From JAQBQB01 sp963757185 (GTDB taxonomy: Bacteria; Gemmatimonadota; Gemmatimonadetes; Gemmatimonadales; Gemmatimonadaceae), in NCBI GenBank assembly GCA_963757185.1, contig CAVWQI010000001.1, forward strand, positions 412,507 to 476,506: 64,000 nt of DNA, in the 5' to 3' direction. The notes below the pieces were generated by a model. The model searched no databases and was not told where the DNA came from. It worked only from the letters and a program-made list of their open reading frames with translations. The number at the start of each line of letters is the position of its first letter. Position 1 is the stretch's first letter. Of this stretch, positions 53,975-61,892 are shown in pieces. A program made the position numbers and the translations under genes.

Positions 53975-54459
53975 GACCGGCCTCCCTTATCGGACACGCC
54001 GGTGGAGATCTCGGCCGCACGCTTGACGCCCGCGCGCATGCGCGTGTACGCCGCGCACCGACACAGGTTGCCGGCCATCATCTTGTCGATGTCGGCGTCG
54101 GTCGGGTGCGGATTCTGTTTGAGCAGCGCGGCCGCGGTCATGAGCTGGCCGGCCTGACAATAACCGCATTGCGGCACGTCGAGCTCGCACCACGCTTGTT
54201 GCAGCGGGTGCTTGCCGGCAGGATCGAGGCCTTCGATCGTCGTGATCGCGGCGGGGCCCACACTCGAGACGGGCGTCTGACACGCGCGCCTTGGCGCCCC
54301 GTTCACGTGGATCGTGCAGGCGCCGCATTCGCCAATGCCGCAGCCGAACTTCGTGCCCACGAGGCCCAGCGAATCCCGGAGCACCCACAGCATCGGGGTG
54401 TCTGGCGCTACGTCAACGGACCGGGATTGCCCGTTGACGCTGAGAGTGTACTTGCTCAT
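53971..54459 (-). CDS. [2Fe-2S] subunit of the molybdenum hydroxylase
   Basis: A 162-residue protein with two iron-sulfur sites: GCGIGECGACTIHVNG plus the nearby Cys of RRACQTP (plant-type site), and CGYCQAGQLM plus NLCRCAAY (second site). VDVAPDTPMLWVLRDSLGLVGTKF precedes them. It carries electrons from the molybdopterin subunit to an acceptor. Its stop overlaps the ATG of that subunit, so they are cotranslated. The ATG at 54459 gives the usual length. Confidence 0.95.
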   Translation of the reverse strand: MSKYTLSVNGQSRSVDVAPDTPMLWVLRDSLGLVGTKFGCGIGECGACTIHVNGAPRRACQTPVSSVGPAAITTIEGLDPAGKHPLQQAWCELDVPQCGYCQAGQLMTAAALLKQNPHPTDADIDKMMAGNLCRCAAYTRMRAGVKRAAEISTGVSDKGGRS

Positions 54460-54616
54460 ACGCGTCCCTTGGAAGTCGCTATTCGTAACACATTGACGGC
54501 GGTAATGATCGGGCGCAAGTCCGGGTCAGGAAGGCAATATTCGTCGGCTCCTCGCCCCTCGAACGGGAGCGAGACCGCGTCGCCTCCGGCGCAAAGGTTG
54601 CGGACGTCAGGACCTC

Positions 54617-55624
54617 ATGAGCACCAGGAAGAAACGCCCCCGACCCACCCGCCGATCGCTACCAACAATGATGCGAGCGGCCGCAATTGACCGGTTCGGT
54701 CTTCCGTCCGTCCTGAAGACTCACGAGCTGCCCATTCCGACCGTCGGCGCTCGCGACGTTCTGATCGCCGTGCACACGGCGGGAGTCGGCACCTGGGATC
54801 CTGACGTGCGTACCGGCGCGTGGGGTGCAAAGGGCGCGCGCTTCCCCCGCGTACTGGGCATGGACGGATCGGGCACGGTCGTGGCTCGCGGCGCTCGCGC
54901 GCGACGGCTCCGCGTCGGAGACAAGGTCTACGGCGTCTCGTTCGACCCCGCGAAATCGGGGTTCTATGCGGAGTACACCGCCGTGCCCGAGCAGAACGTC
55001 GCGCGGATTCCGAGACGACTCGACCTTCTCCATGCCGGCGCGTTGTCGGCCGTCGCGCTCACGGCGCTTCAGGGTATCGACGACGTCCTCGAGGTCAAGC
55101 GCGATGAGAGTGTCGTGATACTCGGCGCGAGTGGCAATGTCGGCGTCTTTGCCGTTCAGTTCGCGAAACAACGCGGCGCGGCGGTCCTCGCGATCGCTTC
55201 CGGCCGGGACGGCTGCGCGCTCGCCGAACGACTCGGCGCCGACGTGGCGATCGATGGAAAACGGGCCGACGTTGGGGATGAACTGTTGGAATTCGCGCCC
55301 GACGGCGTCGATGCCGTCCTCGGGCTGATCGGCGGCAACGTGCTCGCGAAGTGCATCACTGCACTCCGTCGCCGCGGACGCGTCGCGTATCCAAACGGGA
55401 TCGAGCCCGCGCCGCGCAAGCGGCGCGGAATGAAAGTGATTTCGTACGACGCCAAGCCAGGTGTGAAGGAATTCGCCCGTCTGAATCGTGCGCTCGACAG
55501 GACCTCGTTGATCGTGCCAATCGCCAAGCAATTCCCGCTCGGCCAGGCGGCGCAAGCGCACCGCCTGGTCGAGAAGGGACATCTGTCGGGGAGGGTCGTC
55601 CTGCGAGTCGCACGGCGAACCTGA
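54617..55624 (+). CDS. Zinc-type alcohol dehydrogenase-like (MDR, quinone-reductase group)
   Basis: A 335-residue MDR protein: MMRAAAIDRFGLPSVLKTHEL, VLGMDGSGTVV and the NAD(P) motif VVILGASGNVGVFAVQFAKQRGA. It lacks the zinc-site Cys and His of true alcohol dehydrogenases and is close to NADPH:quinone oxidoreductases. The substrate is a quinone, enone or other carbonyl. The longest start (54617) follows AGGACC; an inner ATG at 54668 would remove an Arg/Pro-rich leader. A second MDR gene lies downstream at 56384. Confidence 0.88.
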   Translation: MSTRKKRPRPTRRSLPTMMRAAAIDRFGLPSVLKTHELPIPTVGARDVLIAVHTAGVGTWDPDVRTGAWGAKGARFPRVLGMDGSGTVVARGARARRLRVGDKVYGVSFDPAKSGFYAEYTAVPEQNVARIPRRLDLLHAGALSAVALTALQGIDDVLEVKRDESVVILGASGNVGVFAVQFAKQRGAAVLAIASGRDGCALAERLGADVAIDGKRADVGDELLEFAPDGVDAVLGLIGGNVLAKCITALRRRGRVAYPNGIEPAPRKRRGMKVISYDAKPGVKEFARLNRALDRTSLIVPIAKQFPLGQAAQAHRLVEKGHLSGRVVLRVARRT

Positions 55625-55693
55625 CCGGGCGCTGCGACGATTCACCGTGATTGGGCGGAAGCAGGCCAATCACATTCTCTTGGGAGAGCTACC

Positions 55694-56035
55694 ATGCCTG
55701 ACGCTCGAAGCAACTCTGACAAGAAGACGCAGGACTCCGGACGGAATGAGCGTCAACGCGTCGAGGGCGAGGTCGCTTCCCGCCTGCGCTCGCGCGGGGT
55801 CCATCTTACCGGGCGAGAGACCGACGAGGAGCTCGTCGCGCTTCTCGAGGCGGTCGAACGCTTCGAGCGGACGGTAGAGCGCCACGGAGGCGATCTGATG
55901 GTGGATGAGCCGATGGACTCTGGGCAAGCTCGAGAACCTGACGATCGACGCTTCACACTCCCCCGTCGCCGCGATGGAGAAACGGTCGACGCATTTGTCA
56001 GTCGGATCGCCGCCGCGACGGATCGGGCATCCTAG
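55694..56035 (+). CDS. Hypothetical protein, 113 residues
   Basis: A highly charged, probably helical protein (MPDARSNSDKKTQDSGRNER; VEGEVASRLRSRGVHLTGRETDEELVALLEAVERFERTV in part). Composition suggests a cytoplasmic, possibly nucleic-acid-associated or regulatory protein, but no family is recognised. GGGAG precedes the ATG at 55694, a good start. It lies between the two MDR genes. Confidence 0.6.
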   Translation: MPDARSNSDKKTQDSGRNERQRVEGEVASRLRSRGVHLTGRETDEELVALLEAVERFERTVERHGGDLMVDEPMDSGQAREPDDRRFTLPRRRDGETVDAFVSRIAAATDRAS

Positions 56036-56088
56036 ACTGCGGCATCTCCCCTTCCCGAACCGCCTGCGCCGCGCTCCGTTGCTACTGA

Positions 56089-56349
56089 GGCAGCGCCATC
56101 TGGATCGGGCAGTGGTTCCGTTATGCGACCGGACGGATCGAGGTCGGTTCCGCGTTTGCACTGATGGGGCCGCGTGCCGCCGTCTTTGGCGCCCTGGCAC
56201 TCGTGCCCACGATGATCGGCGCGATTCTGGCGCAGCTGTTCATCGTCCATTCGTCGCCCGTTCCGCCGGCGGTTCTTCTCGCTGGCGCAGCCCTGGTCCT
56301 CTGGGCTCATCGGCATGAATTGCCGATCCCGAAGCAATGGGCGCGCTAA
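56089..56349 (+). pseudogene. DoxX-like membrane protein remnant
   Basis: From 56089 the frame reads IWIGQWFRYATGRIEVGSAFALMGPRAAVFGALALVP, then MIGAILAQLFIVHSS and LLAGAALVLWAHR (in parts), the C-terminal two-thirds of a DoxX-like protein. A TGA at 56086-56088 cuts it off, and the first helix is missing. The longest ATG-started frame is only 61 codons (56164). This is therefore a truncated gene, probably non-functional. It sits in front of an MDR gene with a ribosome site of its own. Confidence 0.7.
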
Positions 56350-56383
56350 CGAAGTCGGTGAATCAACCCCTCAGGAGGTCGCA

Positions 56384-57331
56384 ATGCGTGCAGTGACAAT
56401 CAGCGAGTATGGTGGCCAGCCACGCGTCACCGACATCCCGAAGCCGAACCCCGGCCCAGGCCAGGTGCTCATCAAGGTGCTCGCCGCTGGAGTGAATCCG
56501 ATGGATCGGTCCATCGCGATGGGGGCCTGGAAGGATCGGATGCCGGCGAAGTTCCCGCTCGTGCTGGGCGCTGACGTAGCCGGGGTGGTCGAGGAGATTG
56601 GTGCGGATGAGTCGCGGTTCTACCGTGGCGACATGGTGTTCGGCCAGCTCCTCGTGCCGCCCCTTGGATCGACCGGGACGTACGCCGACTACGTCGCCGT
56701 GGCGGCGGAGGCACCACTTGCCAAAATCCCCGCCGGCCTCGACCCAACGGTCGCGGCGGCGCTGCCGACGCCTGGGCTTACGGCGTATCAGCTTGCGAAG
56801 CTGGTGGGAGACGCGCGGGACAAGACTGTTCTGGTCGTCGGAGCGGCGGGCGCCGTGGGGTCATTCCTCACGCAGTTGCTGGTGCAGTCCGGCGCGCGCG
56901 TAATCGCCGTCGTTCGTGGCCGCAAGACGGATCGCGTGCGCGAGTACGGTGCTCTGGACACGATCGACTACACCTCCCAACGAGTAGCCGACACGGTGCG
57001 GCGGATCCAGCCGAACGGCATCGACGCGTTGGTAGACGTGGCGAACAATGGGGCGGAGTTCGCGGCCCTTGCTGCCACGGTGCGGCGCGGAGGCACGGCG
57101 ATAACGACGAAATACGTCGCTGACGTCGATGGGCTCTCCAAAGCGGGTGTCACCGGAATCAATTTCCAGTTGAAGCCCTCCGCCGAAGAGCTTGGAAGCC
57201 TGGCGGACGCCGTGGCGAACGAACGTATCGAGCCACCGCCTATCAGCCGCGTTCCGCTGGCCGACGCACCGGCAGCTTGGGATCACGCAGGCGCCGGTCA
57301 GAGGGGCGGTAAGACCGTGCTCACTCCGTGA
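56384..57331 (+). CDS. NADPH:quinone-oxidoreductase-like MDR protein
   Basis: A 315-residue MDR protein: MRAVTISEYGGQPRVTDIP, VLGADVAGVVEEIG, and the NADP motif VLVVGAAGAVGSFLTQLLVQSGARV. No zinc ligands are seen. AGGAGG at about 56371-56376 fixes the ATG at 56384; the longer frame runs into the DoxX remnant. It probably reduces quinones or enones. It is convergent on the RibD pseudogene. Confidence 0.9.
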   Translation: MRAVTISEYGGQPRVTDIPKPNPGPGQVLIKVLAAGVNPMDRSIAMGAWKDRMPAKFPLVLGADVAGVVEEIGADESRFYRGDMVFGQLLVPPLGSTGTYADYVAVAAEAPLAKIPAGLDPTVAAALPTPGLTAYQLAKLVGDARDKTVLVVGAAGAVGSFLTQLLVQSGARVIAVVRGRKTDRVREYGALDTIDYTSQRVADTVRRIQPNGIDALVDVANNGAEFAALAATVRRGGTAITTKYVADVDGLSKAGVTGINFQLKPSAEELGSLADAVANERIEPPPISRVPLADAPAAWDHAGAGQRGGKTVLTP

Positions 57332-57342
57332 CAGCGCGGCAT

Positions 57343-58011
57343 TTAGCCCTCGCGCTTCATGCGCCCCTGGCGCGCGCGTTCAGCGTGGCTCGGTGAATCG
57401 AGCGCGGTATCGCCGATCTTGATCTCACCGGCGCGCTCGTAATGCGCGATCATCAGGCCCGTGCTCGAGACCCGCGATCTGGTCAGCTTGTAGCGGTGCG
57501 GCGCTGAGCCGTCCGCGAACAGCTTTTTGCCGCCGCCGAGTACCACCGGCACTGTGAAGGTGCTCATCGCGTCAACCAAGTCATTCGCGAGCAGCGCATG
57601 CACGAGTTCAGTGCTGCCCTGCGTGACGAGCTTCGGGCCGTCCTCTTCCCGCAAACGCTTCACGTCGGCGATGTCTCGCAGCAGCACCGATCCCTGCCAG
57701 CTCGTATCGACGTCGCCAGAGCGCGAGACCACGTACTTCTTGATGTCCTTGAACAGCTTCGCGATGCGGCCATGAGGGGCGGTTTCGTCGTAGTAGGGCC
57801 ATATGCCGCGAAAATTTCATAAGTCTTGCGCCCCAGCAGGAGATCGAACTTCTCCTTGAACAACGGTCGATCTCTTCGCCGAATGCGTCGTCGAAATAGG
57901 GCATCAATCAGCCGACGAACTTGAAAACCTTTGTGGGATCCTGCGACGGCCACGAGGCGCATGCATGACTCCGTCCATGGAGATTTGGGCGCTGACAATG
58001 GACTCTCCCAA
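57343..58011 (-). pseudogene. RibD/DHFR-family reductase, multiply disrupted
   Basis: Read in pieces this is a complete RibD-C protein: IVSAQISMDGVMHAP (from a TTG near 58011), EDPTKVFKFVG then TGA where Trp is expected, LMPYFDDAFGEEIDR, LFKEKFDLLLGRKTYEIFAAY, PYYDE, KKYVVSRSGDVDTSWQGSVLL to the end REG. At least one frame change lies between the first two pieces, one at EIDR-LF and one at AAY-W, besides the in-frame TGA. Four lesions in different places make a true pseudogene, not a base-calling artefact. An intact relative is at 35832-36380. Confidence 0.85.
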
Positions 58012-58055
58012 GGGTCATAATCCTTGGGGGCGTGGGAAGTCAGCATCCGTGCCAC

Positions 58056-59489
58056 TCACCGCACGCGGAACGGCGGGAGCGTCATCGACCGCACGCACGA
58101 CGTATCGACCGGACTGGTCGGGGCCGCAAGGAACTGGCGTTCCATAGCATTGACGCACGGTCCGTTCGGGACGTGACCTCCGGGCGCGATCACGTGAATG
58201 CTGTGCGGAAAATACCGCGCGACGTCGGCGCCAAACCGCGGACGGGTCACTGGGTCGATCGTTCCCGAGAGGATGAAGATCGGTGTCTCGCCGCGTACGG
58301 GCGCCGAGTCGCGCGCCTGCACCGCCCCGTGCACCCACTGGCGGCACGCCGCCTGTTGTTGGCGCACTCGCGTATCGCCCAAATATGTGTTCGCGGTCTC
58401 TCGCGTCACCTCGGCGTCGGAGATGCGCGGGACGTCTTCAAGGCACGTCTGAGACAGCAAGAACCCGAACCGGATAGCCGTTCGCGTGCCGCGGCTCCCC
58501 TGCACGCCCGCCGTGATGAGCGGCGCGTAGTTGCCCAGCGCCGCTTGATGGATCACGAACGGTAGCGCGCGTTCAGTGGACATAGTGTAGCTCATGGTAC
58601 GAACGACTTCCGCGATCATCGGCCACGTGAGCTCGACGATCGTGTCGCGTCCGCCGAGCTCCGGCGGCGCCCGCGCTACTATAGAATGGCGGCTTGCCGT
58701 CTGCCGAAGCCGGGCAAAATCGTCGCGCAGCCGCGGAAACGCGTCGTTGCAGGCGGTATCGCGCGCGCACTGCGTGAAGAGCGAGTCCAGAGCCTCCTGT
58801 GCCGCGGCGGCGTGCGGCAACGGGTTCTTGAAGCTCACCGGCGCCGAGCCCTCGATGATCGCGGCGCGCACCATCGCCGGGTGCCGCCGTATGAACTCCA
58901 GAACCTCTCTCGTCCCGCCGGACACGCCCAACAAATTCACCCGGTGAAGCCCAAGGGCGACGAGCGCATCGTAGAGGTCGTCCATGGCATTCGCCGTTGT
59001 GTATTCGCTCAGATTCGCGCGCGTTTCCAGCAGGGCGCGGCACTTCTTCGCGACCACGCTGTCGAACGCGCTTTCGAGATATCCGAGCGGCGCGTCGGGT
59101 GAACCGGGGGTGTCGCAGTCGAGACGATCGGGCCCGCTGGTTCCGCGCAGGTCGACCATCACGACGTCGCGGTCTCGTTGCCACCCGCGCGCGTACGCGC
59201 CCGCGACGAAATCGCTGTTCGTGGTGCCCGGTCCGCCGGGCGACACGAACACCAGCGGGTCCGCGCGCGGCTCGGCCGCGGACGAGCGTATGACCCGGAC
59301 ATACAGCGGAATCCGGCGGCCGCGACGGTGTCCGCGGTCCTCGTAGACCATGTACGTGCCGCACCGAACCGGTGCCGGCACGTTGGCCACTTGGCACGGC
59401 TCGAGGTCGACGCCGGTCGTCCCTGGTCCACGCGTCGCCGGCGCTTGTGCGAGCAGAGCCGCGAAGAGGAGAAAAGGCCGCGGTCGCAT
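58056..59489 (-). CDS. Secreted TAP-like alpha/beta hydrolase (tripeptidyl/proline-iminopeptidase type)
   Basis: A 477-residue protein with a short N-terminal hydrophobic segment (FLLFAALLAQAPA). SPGGPG is the oxyanion region, GVSGG places Ser190 as nucleophile (most relatives read GxSYGG), GTIDPVT gives the acid and GGHVPNG the base His. The C-terminal TAP-like domain with Cys pairs (TCLEDVP, ACRQWV) follows. Family members remove N-terminal amino acids or short peptides. Complete, alone, upstream of a small lipoprotein gene on the same strand. Confidence 0.85.
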   Translation of the reverse strand: MRPRPFLLFAALLAQAPATRGPGTTGVDLEPCQVANVPAPVRCGTYMVYEDRGHRRGRRIPLYVRVIRSSAAEPRADPLVFVSPGGPGTTNSDFVAGAYARGWQRDRDVVMVDLRGTSGPDRLDCDTPGSPDAPLGYLESAFDSVVAKKCRALLETRANLSEYTTANAMDDLYDALVALGLHRVNLLGVSGGTREVLEFIRRHPAMVRAAIIEGSAPVSFKNPLPHAAAAQEALDSLFTQCARDTACNDAFPRLRDDFARLRQTASRHSIVARAPPELGGRDTIVELTWPMIAEVVRTMSYTMSTERALPFVIHQAALGNYAPLITAGVQGSRGTRTAIRFGFLLSQTCLEDVPRISDAEVTRETANTYLGDTRVRQQQAACRQWVHGAVQARDSAPVRGETPIFILSGTIDPVTRPRFGADVARYFPHSIHVIAPGGHVPNGPCVNAMERQFLAAPTSPVDTSCVRSMTLPPFRVR

Positions 59490-59516
59490 CAGGCAGGGAG
59501 CGCGATCACGTGGCGG

Positions 59517-59852
59517 TCAGCGAACGTGCACTGTCATTGGCGCAACGACGTGGTAATGAGCGGCGAACGCGGTGATTGTGGCGGTGCCAGAACGAAAGCC
59601 GATGACGACTCCAGTGGTCGTTCCGACCGTCGCGATTGCGGTGTCGGAAGATTGAAACGTGATGGTGTCGCTCAAGCGCTTCTGGCCACAACCAGTGAGG
59701 TCTAGTCGAGCGGTGTATTGCCCACCGAGTCCAATCGTGGTGTCCTGCGGCGAGAAGGAGACGTGCAGAACATCGCCCGCGCACTCGGTGAGTTCACCAC
59801 AGGAGGCTACAGCGAATGTCCCGAGTACGAGGAGAAGTGATCGGTACATCAT
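59517..59852 (-). CDS. Small lipoprotein with Ig-like (Big-2) domain
   Basis: A 111-residue protein. MMYRSLLLVLGTFAVASCGEL is a lipoprotein signal with Cys at about 18. The mature part, ISFSPQDTTIGLGGQYTARLDL-like (here HVSFSPQDTTIGLGGQYTA) and FQSSDTAIATVGTTTGVVIGF, ending PMTVHVR, is a single Big-2 Ig-like domain with one Cys pair (ECAG, GCGQ). ATG 59852 is used; the frame extends to 60050 but is Arg-rich there. Confidence 0.75.
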   Translation of the reverse strand: MMYRSLLLVLGTFAVASCGELTECAGDVLHVSFSPQDTTIGLGGQYTARLDLTGCGQKRLSDTITFQSSDTAIATVGTTTGVVIGFRSGTATITAFAAHYHVVAPMTVHVR

Positions 59853-59881
59853 CTTAGCGCTCGTTAGATATGCGGCGCGGG

Positions 59882-60118
59882 TCAGTCCGGGTCGGGCATC
59901 ACGGGAGCGGCATCGAGCAGCGCGCGGGCGTTTGGATGAAAGACGCCTATGACGCACGCGCCATGAGCGGCGAATATACCTGTTCGTCCGGATGGCCCAC
60001 GCACGGTCAGGAGCGCGGTCACAGGGGCGGTGCCTGTCGATTCGCCGCAAATGGCGCAGTTCATCATCATTCGCTTGGCTGCTTCTTCCGCGTCCAAGGG
60101 TTCCTCCGAGGTGATCAT
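59882..60118 (-). CDS. Small Cys-containing protein, unknown
   Basis: A 78-residue protein. MITSEEPLDAEEAAKRMMMN leads to CAICGE and later HGAC, a possible zinc site (CxxC...HxxC). The rest is hydrophobic and Pro-rich (TALLTVRGPSGRTGIFA). No family recognised. ATG 60118 or an internal ATG at 60070-60064 (MMMN). Tentative. Confidence 0.45.
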   Translation of the reverse strand: MITSEEPLDAEEAAKRMMMNCAICGESTGTAPVTALLTVRGPSGRTGIFAAHGACVIGVFHPNARALLDAAPVMPDPD

Positions 60119-60186
60119 GCGTATCTAACGCCCGAGCTCGGCTGCGAGCGGGTTGACAGCAGCAGCGTTCGTTACGGCGGCGCGAC

Positions 60187-60318
60187 TCAGCGCGACTGAC
60201 GCTGATGGCTCAGAATGTTGACAATGGTTCCATTCGGATCGACTACGAAGAAACGGCGAACACCCCATGGCTCGTCAGTGAGGGGATAGACAATCTCGAG
60301 AATTTCGTCGAACCGGCG
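60187..60318 (-). pseudogene. C-terminal fragment of a VOC protein
   Basis: The last forty codons read EIVYPLTDEPWGVRRFFVV, DPNGTIVNILSHQ and RQSR, the C-terminal half of a VOC dioxygenase-like fold. Upstream in the same frame the sequence becomes an Arg-rich shadow of the RCC1 gene, so the first half is missing. It is a remnant fused to the broken RCC1 gene. Confidence 0.7.
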
Positions 60319-60584
60319 ACGCGCGTCGGCTCGAGATCGACGCCGCCCTGACCGGTGTCGCCGGTCCCATTTTGTCCCTCGTCGTTCTTGCCCCAGCAGT
60401 ACGCGTCGCCGCTCGCCGTGATGCCGCAAGCGTGAGCTTCGCCGGCGTAGATGGATTGAAACGCCACGGTCGCGGTAGTCGGGCCCGTCGGACCGGTGGT
60501 CGTCGAGTGATCGGAGCTATCCGAACCGCAGGCGCCAATGATTGGGAATCCCGCGGCAATCGCGCAGAGAGCTCGACGTCGCAT
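60243..60584 (-). pseudogene. RCC1-repeat lipoprotein, truncated after one repeat
   Basis: MRRRALCAIAAGFPIIGACGSDS has a lipobox at IIGAC; after a Thr/Gly linker comes one RCC1-type repeat (YAGEAHACGITASGDAYCWG, NDEGQNGTGDTGQGG). It then runs through EPTRVAGSTKFSRLS into a short unrelated tail. A full protein should carry several such repeats. The 3' end has been replaced by the VOC fragment in another frame. Probably non-functional. Confidence 0.7.
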
Positions 60585-60727
60585 CGCTCGAAGGGGAGAT
60601 GTCGGTTGTTTAGCTAACTCTTTAGCTAAGCTGCGACCGACTCAATAGAAGCGCGCGGCGAAGCGCCGCGCAATCCTTGCCGCCGAAGCACGCCGCCTCG
60701 GCGCGTGGCAGCACGCGGCCGTCAGGG

Positions 60728-61168
60728 TCAGGGCGGATCGCCGATGACGATGCGCATCAGGCCGAACGCGCTCGCGGCGTTCTGTTCGGTCAGCGTGCCA
60801 TCGATCCGATCTCGCGAGGTCAGCACGCCGACGAATTGTTCGGTGTCGGGCTTCAGTTGCGGAAACACTGCTGGGTCGGCAGTGAAGACGATCGCCAGTC
60901 GCAATGAATCGTGCGCGACACTGCCGCTGACCGCGACTGCGCCAAACGGAGCGGCTTCGCCGGCGAAAGTGCCCGTTCCAATGACGACGCCATTCGACTC
61001 GTGGAGCGCAACGAGGAAGGAGTTACCCGGGCTCAGCACGCCGTTGGTGTTCTGGCTCCAGGAACCTTCGACGTCGTGATCCACCGGGACCGGTGGCGTC
61101 GTCGATCCCGTCGAGCATGCGGCGGCGCACACGTACGACGCTGCAAGGATGTGATGAATGAGCCTCAT
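60728..61168 (-). CDS. Lipoprotein of unknown function
   Basis: A 146-residue protein with lipobox CAAAC (mature Cys at about 18), then a beta-rich domain (DVEGSWSQNTNGVLSPGNSF; LVALHESNGVVIGTGTFAGE in part; VSGSVAHDSLRLAIVFTAD). The pattern GSWS...G.V.G.G..G fits a lipocalin-like or similar small barrel. No family confirmed. Confidence 0.7.
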   Translation of the reverse strand: MRLIHHILAASYVCAAACSTGSTTPPVPVDHDVEGSWSQNTNGVLSPGNSFLVALHESNGVVIGTGTFAGEAAPFGAVAVSGSVAHDSLRLAIVFTADPAVFPQLKPDTEQFVGVLTSRDRIDGTLTEQNAASAFGLMRIVIGDPP

Positions 61169-61272
61169 AATCGCCCAACCAACCCGCGCCCACGACGGTC
61201 ACACTCGTGGCGCTACGGTCCGGCGTCGGGAGGCGGCAGGGCAACATACCAATAGTGGTGCAAGACCCTTTG

Positions 61273-61892
61273 TCAGCCGGCCGGCGCGTCGCGGACCCAG
61301 AGCTTTGTCTCCCGTCGAATCGAGCCGTCGGAAGCCTGTCGACCAGGCAGTACTTCGGCCGTCACCGTACCAAGGCGGCGAAAGCCCAGCCGGCGCGGGA
61401 TGCTCTCGCTCGAGACGTTCGTAGAGTCGTGGCAAACCACGACGCGCTGTGCGCGGAGTTGGGTGAATGCCAAATCGATGAGGCAGGCCGTCGCCTCCGT
61501 CGCGTAGCCGTGACCAGTGGCATCGGCTCGCAGCCAATAGCCGGTCTCGAGCGCGCCCGACCCCGACGAGTGTGATGAGGGCAGCCTCGGGACGGTGAAT
61601 GGCCAACCCCACCCAGCACGCGTGTTACCGCCTGATCAAAAATGCTGAACGTCCAAGCTTCTCCCGCATCGAACGCCGTTGCGGAAGCGTCAAGTCGTGC
61701 CTGAAGGACCGGCAGGGGCTCCGGCGCGCTTTGAGCCCATGCGACGGATGCTTGCAGATGCTCGAGGCTCGTATCGACAGCCTCCTTGATCAGCAGCGCG
61801 TCGTGCGGGTGCTGGCGTCGGAGCATTAGACGTCGCGTGCGGATCGCTGAAGGGAGCGACGGGTTCGAAGTCAACCTTGCGCGACTATTCAT
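61273..61892 (-). pseudogene. GNAT (RimJ/RimL-type) acetyltransferase with two frame breaks
   Basis: The joined product is about 205 residues. ATG 61892 (MNSRARLTSNP) overlaps the FtsX stop by eight bases. It runs IRTRRLMLRRQHPHDALLIKEAVDTSLEHLQ, then changes frame near 61600 to IHRPEAALITLVG and again near 61530 to GALETGYWLRADATGHGYATEAT and LIDLAFTQLRAQRVVVCHD (in parts), the RimJ/RimL motif, ending DAPAG. Each break needs the loss of one base. Removing both gives an intact gene, so this is either error or recent decay. Confidence 0.8.
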
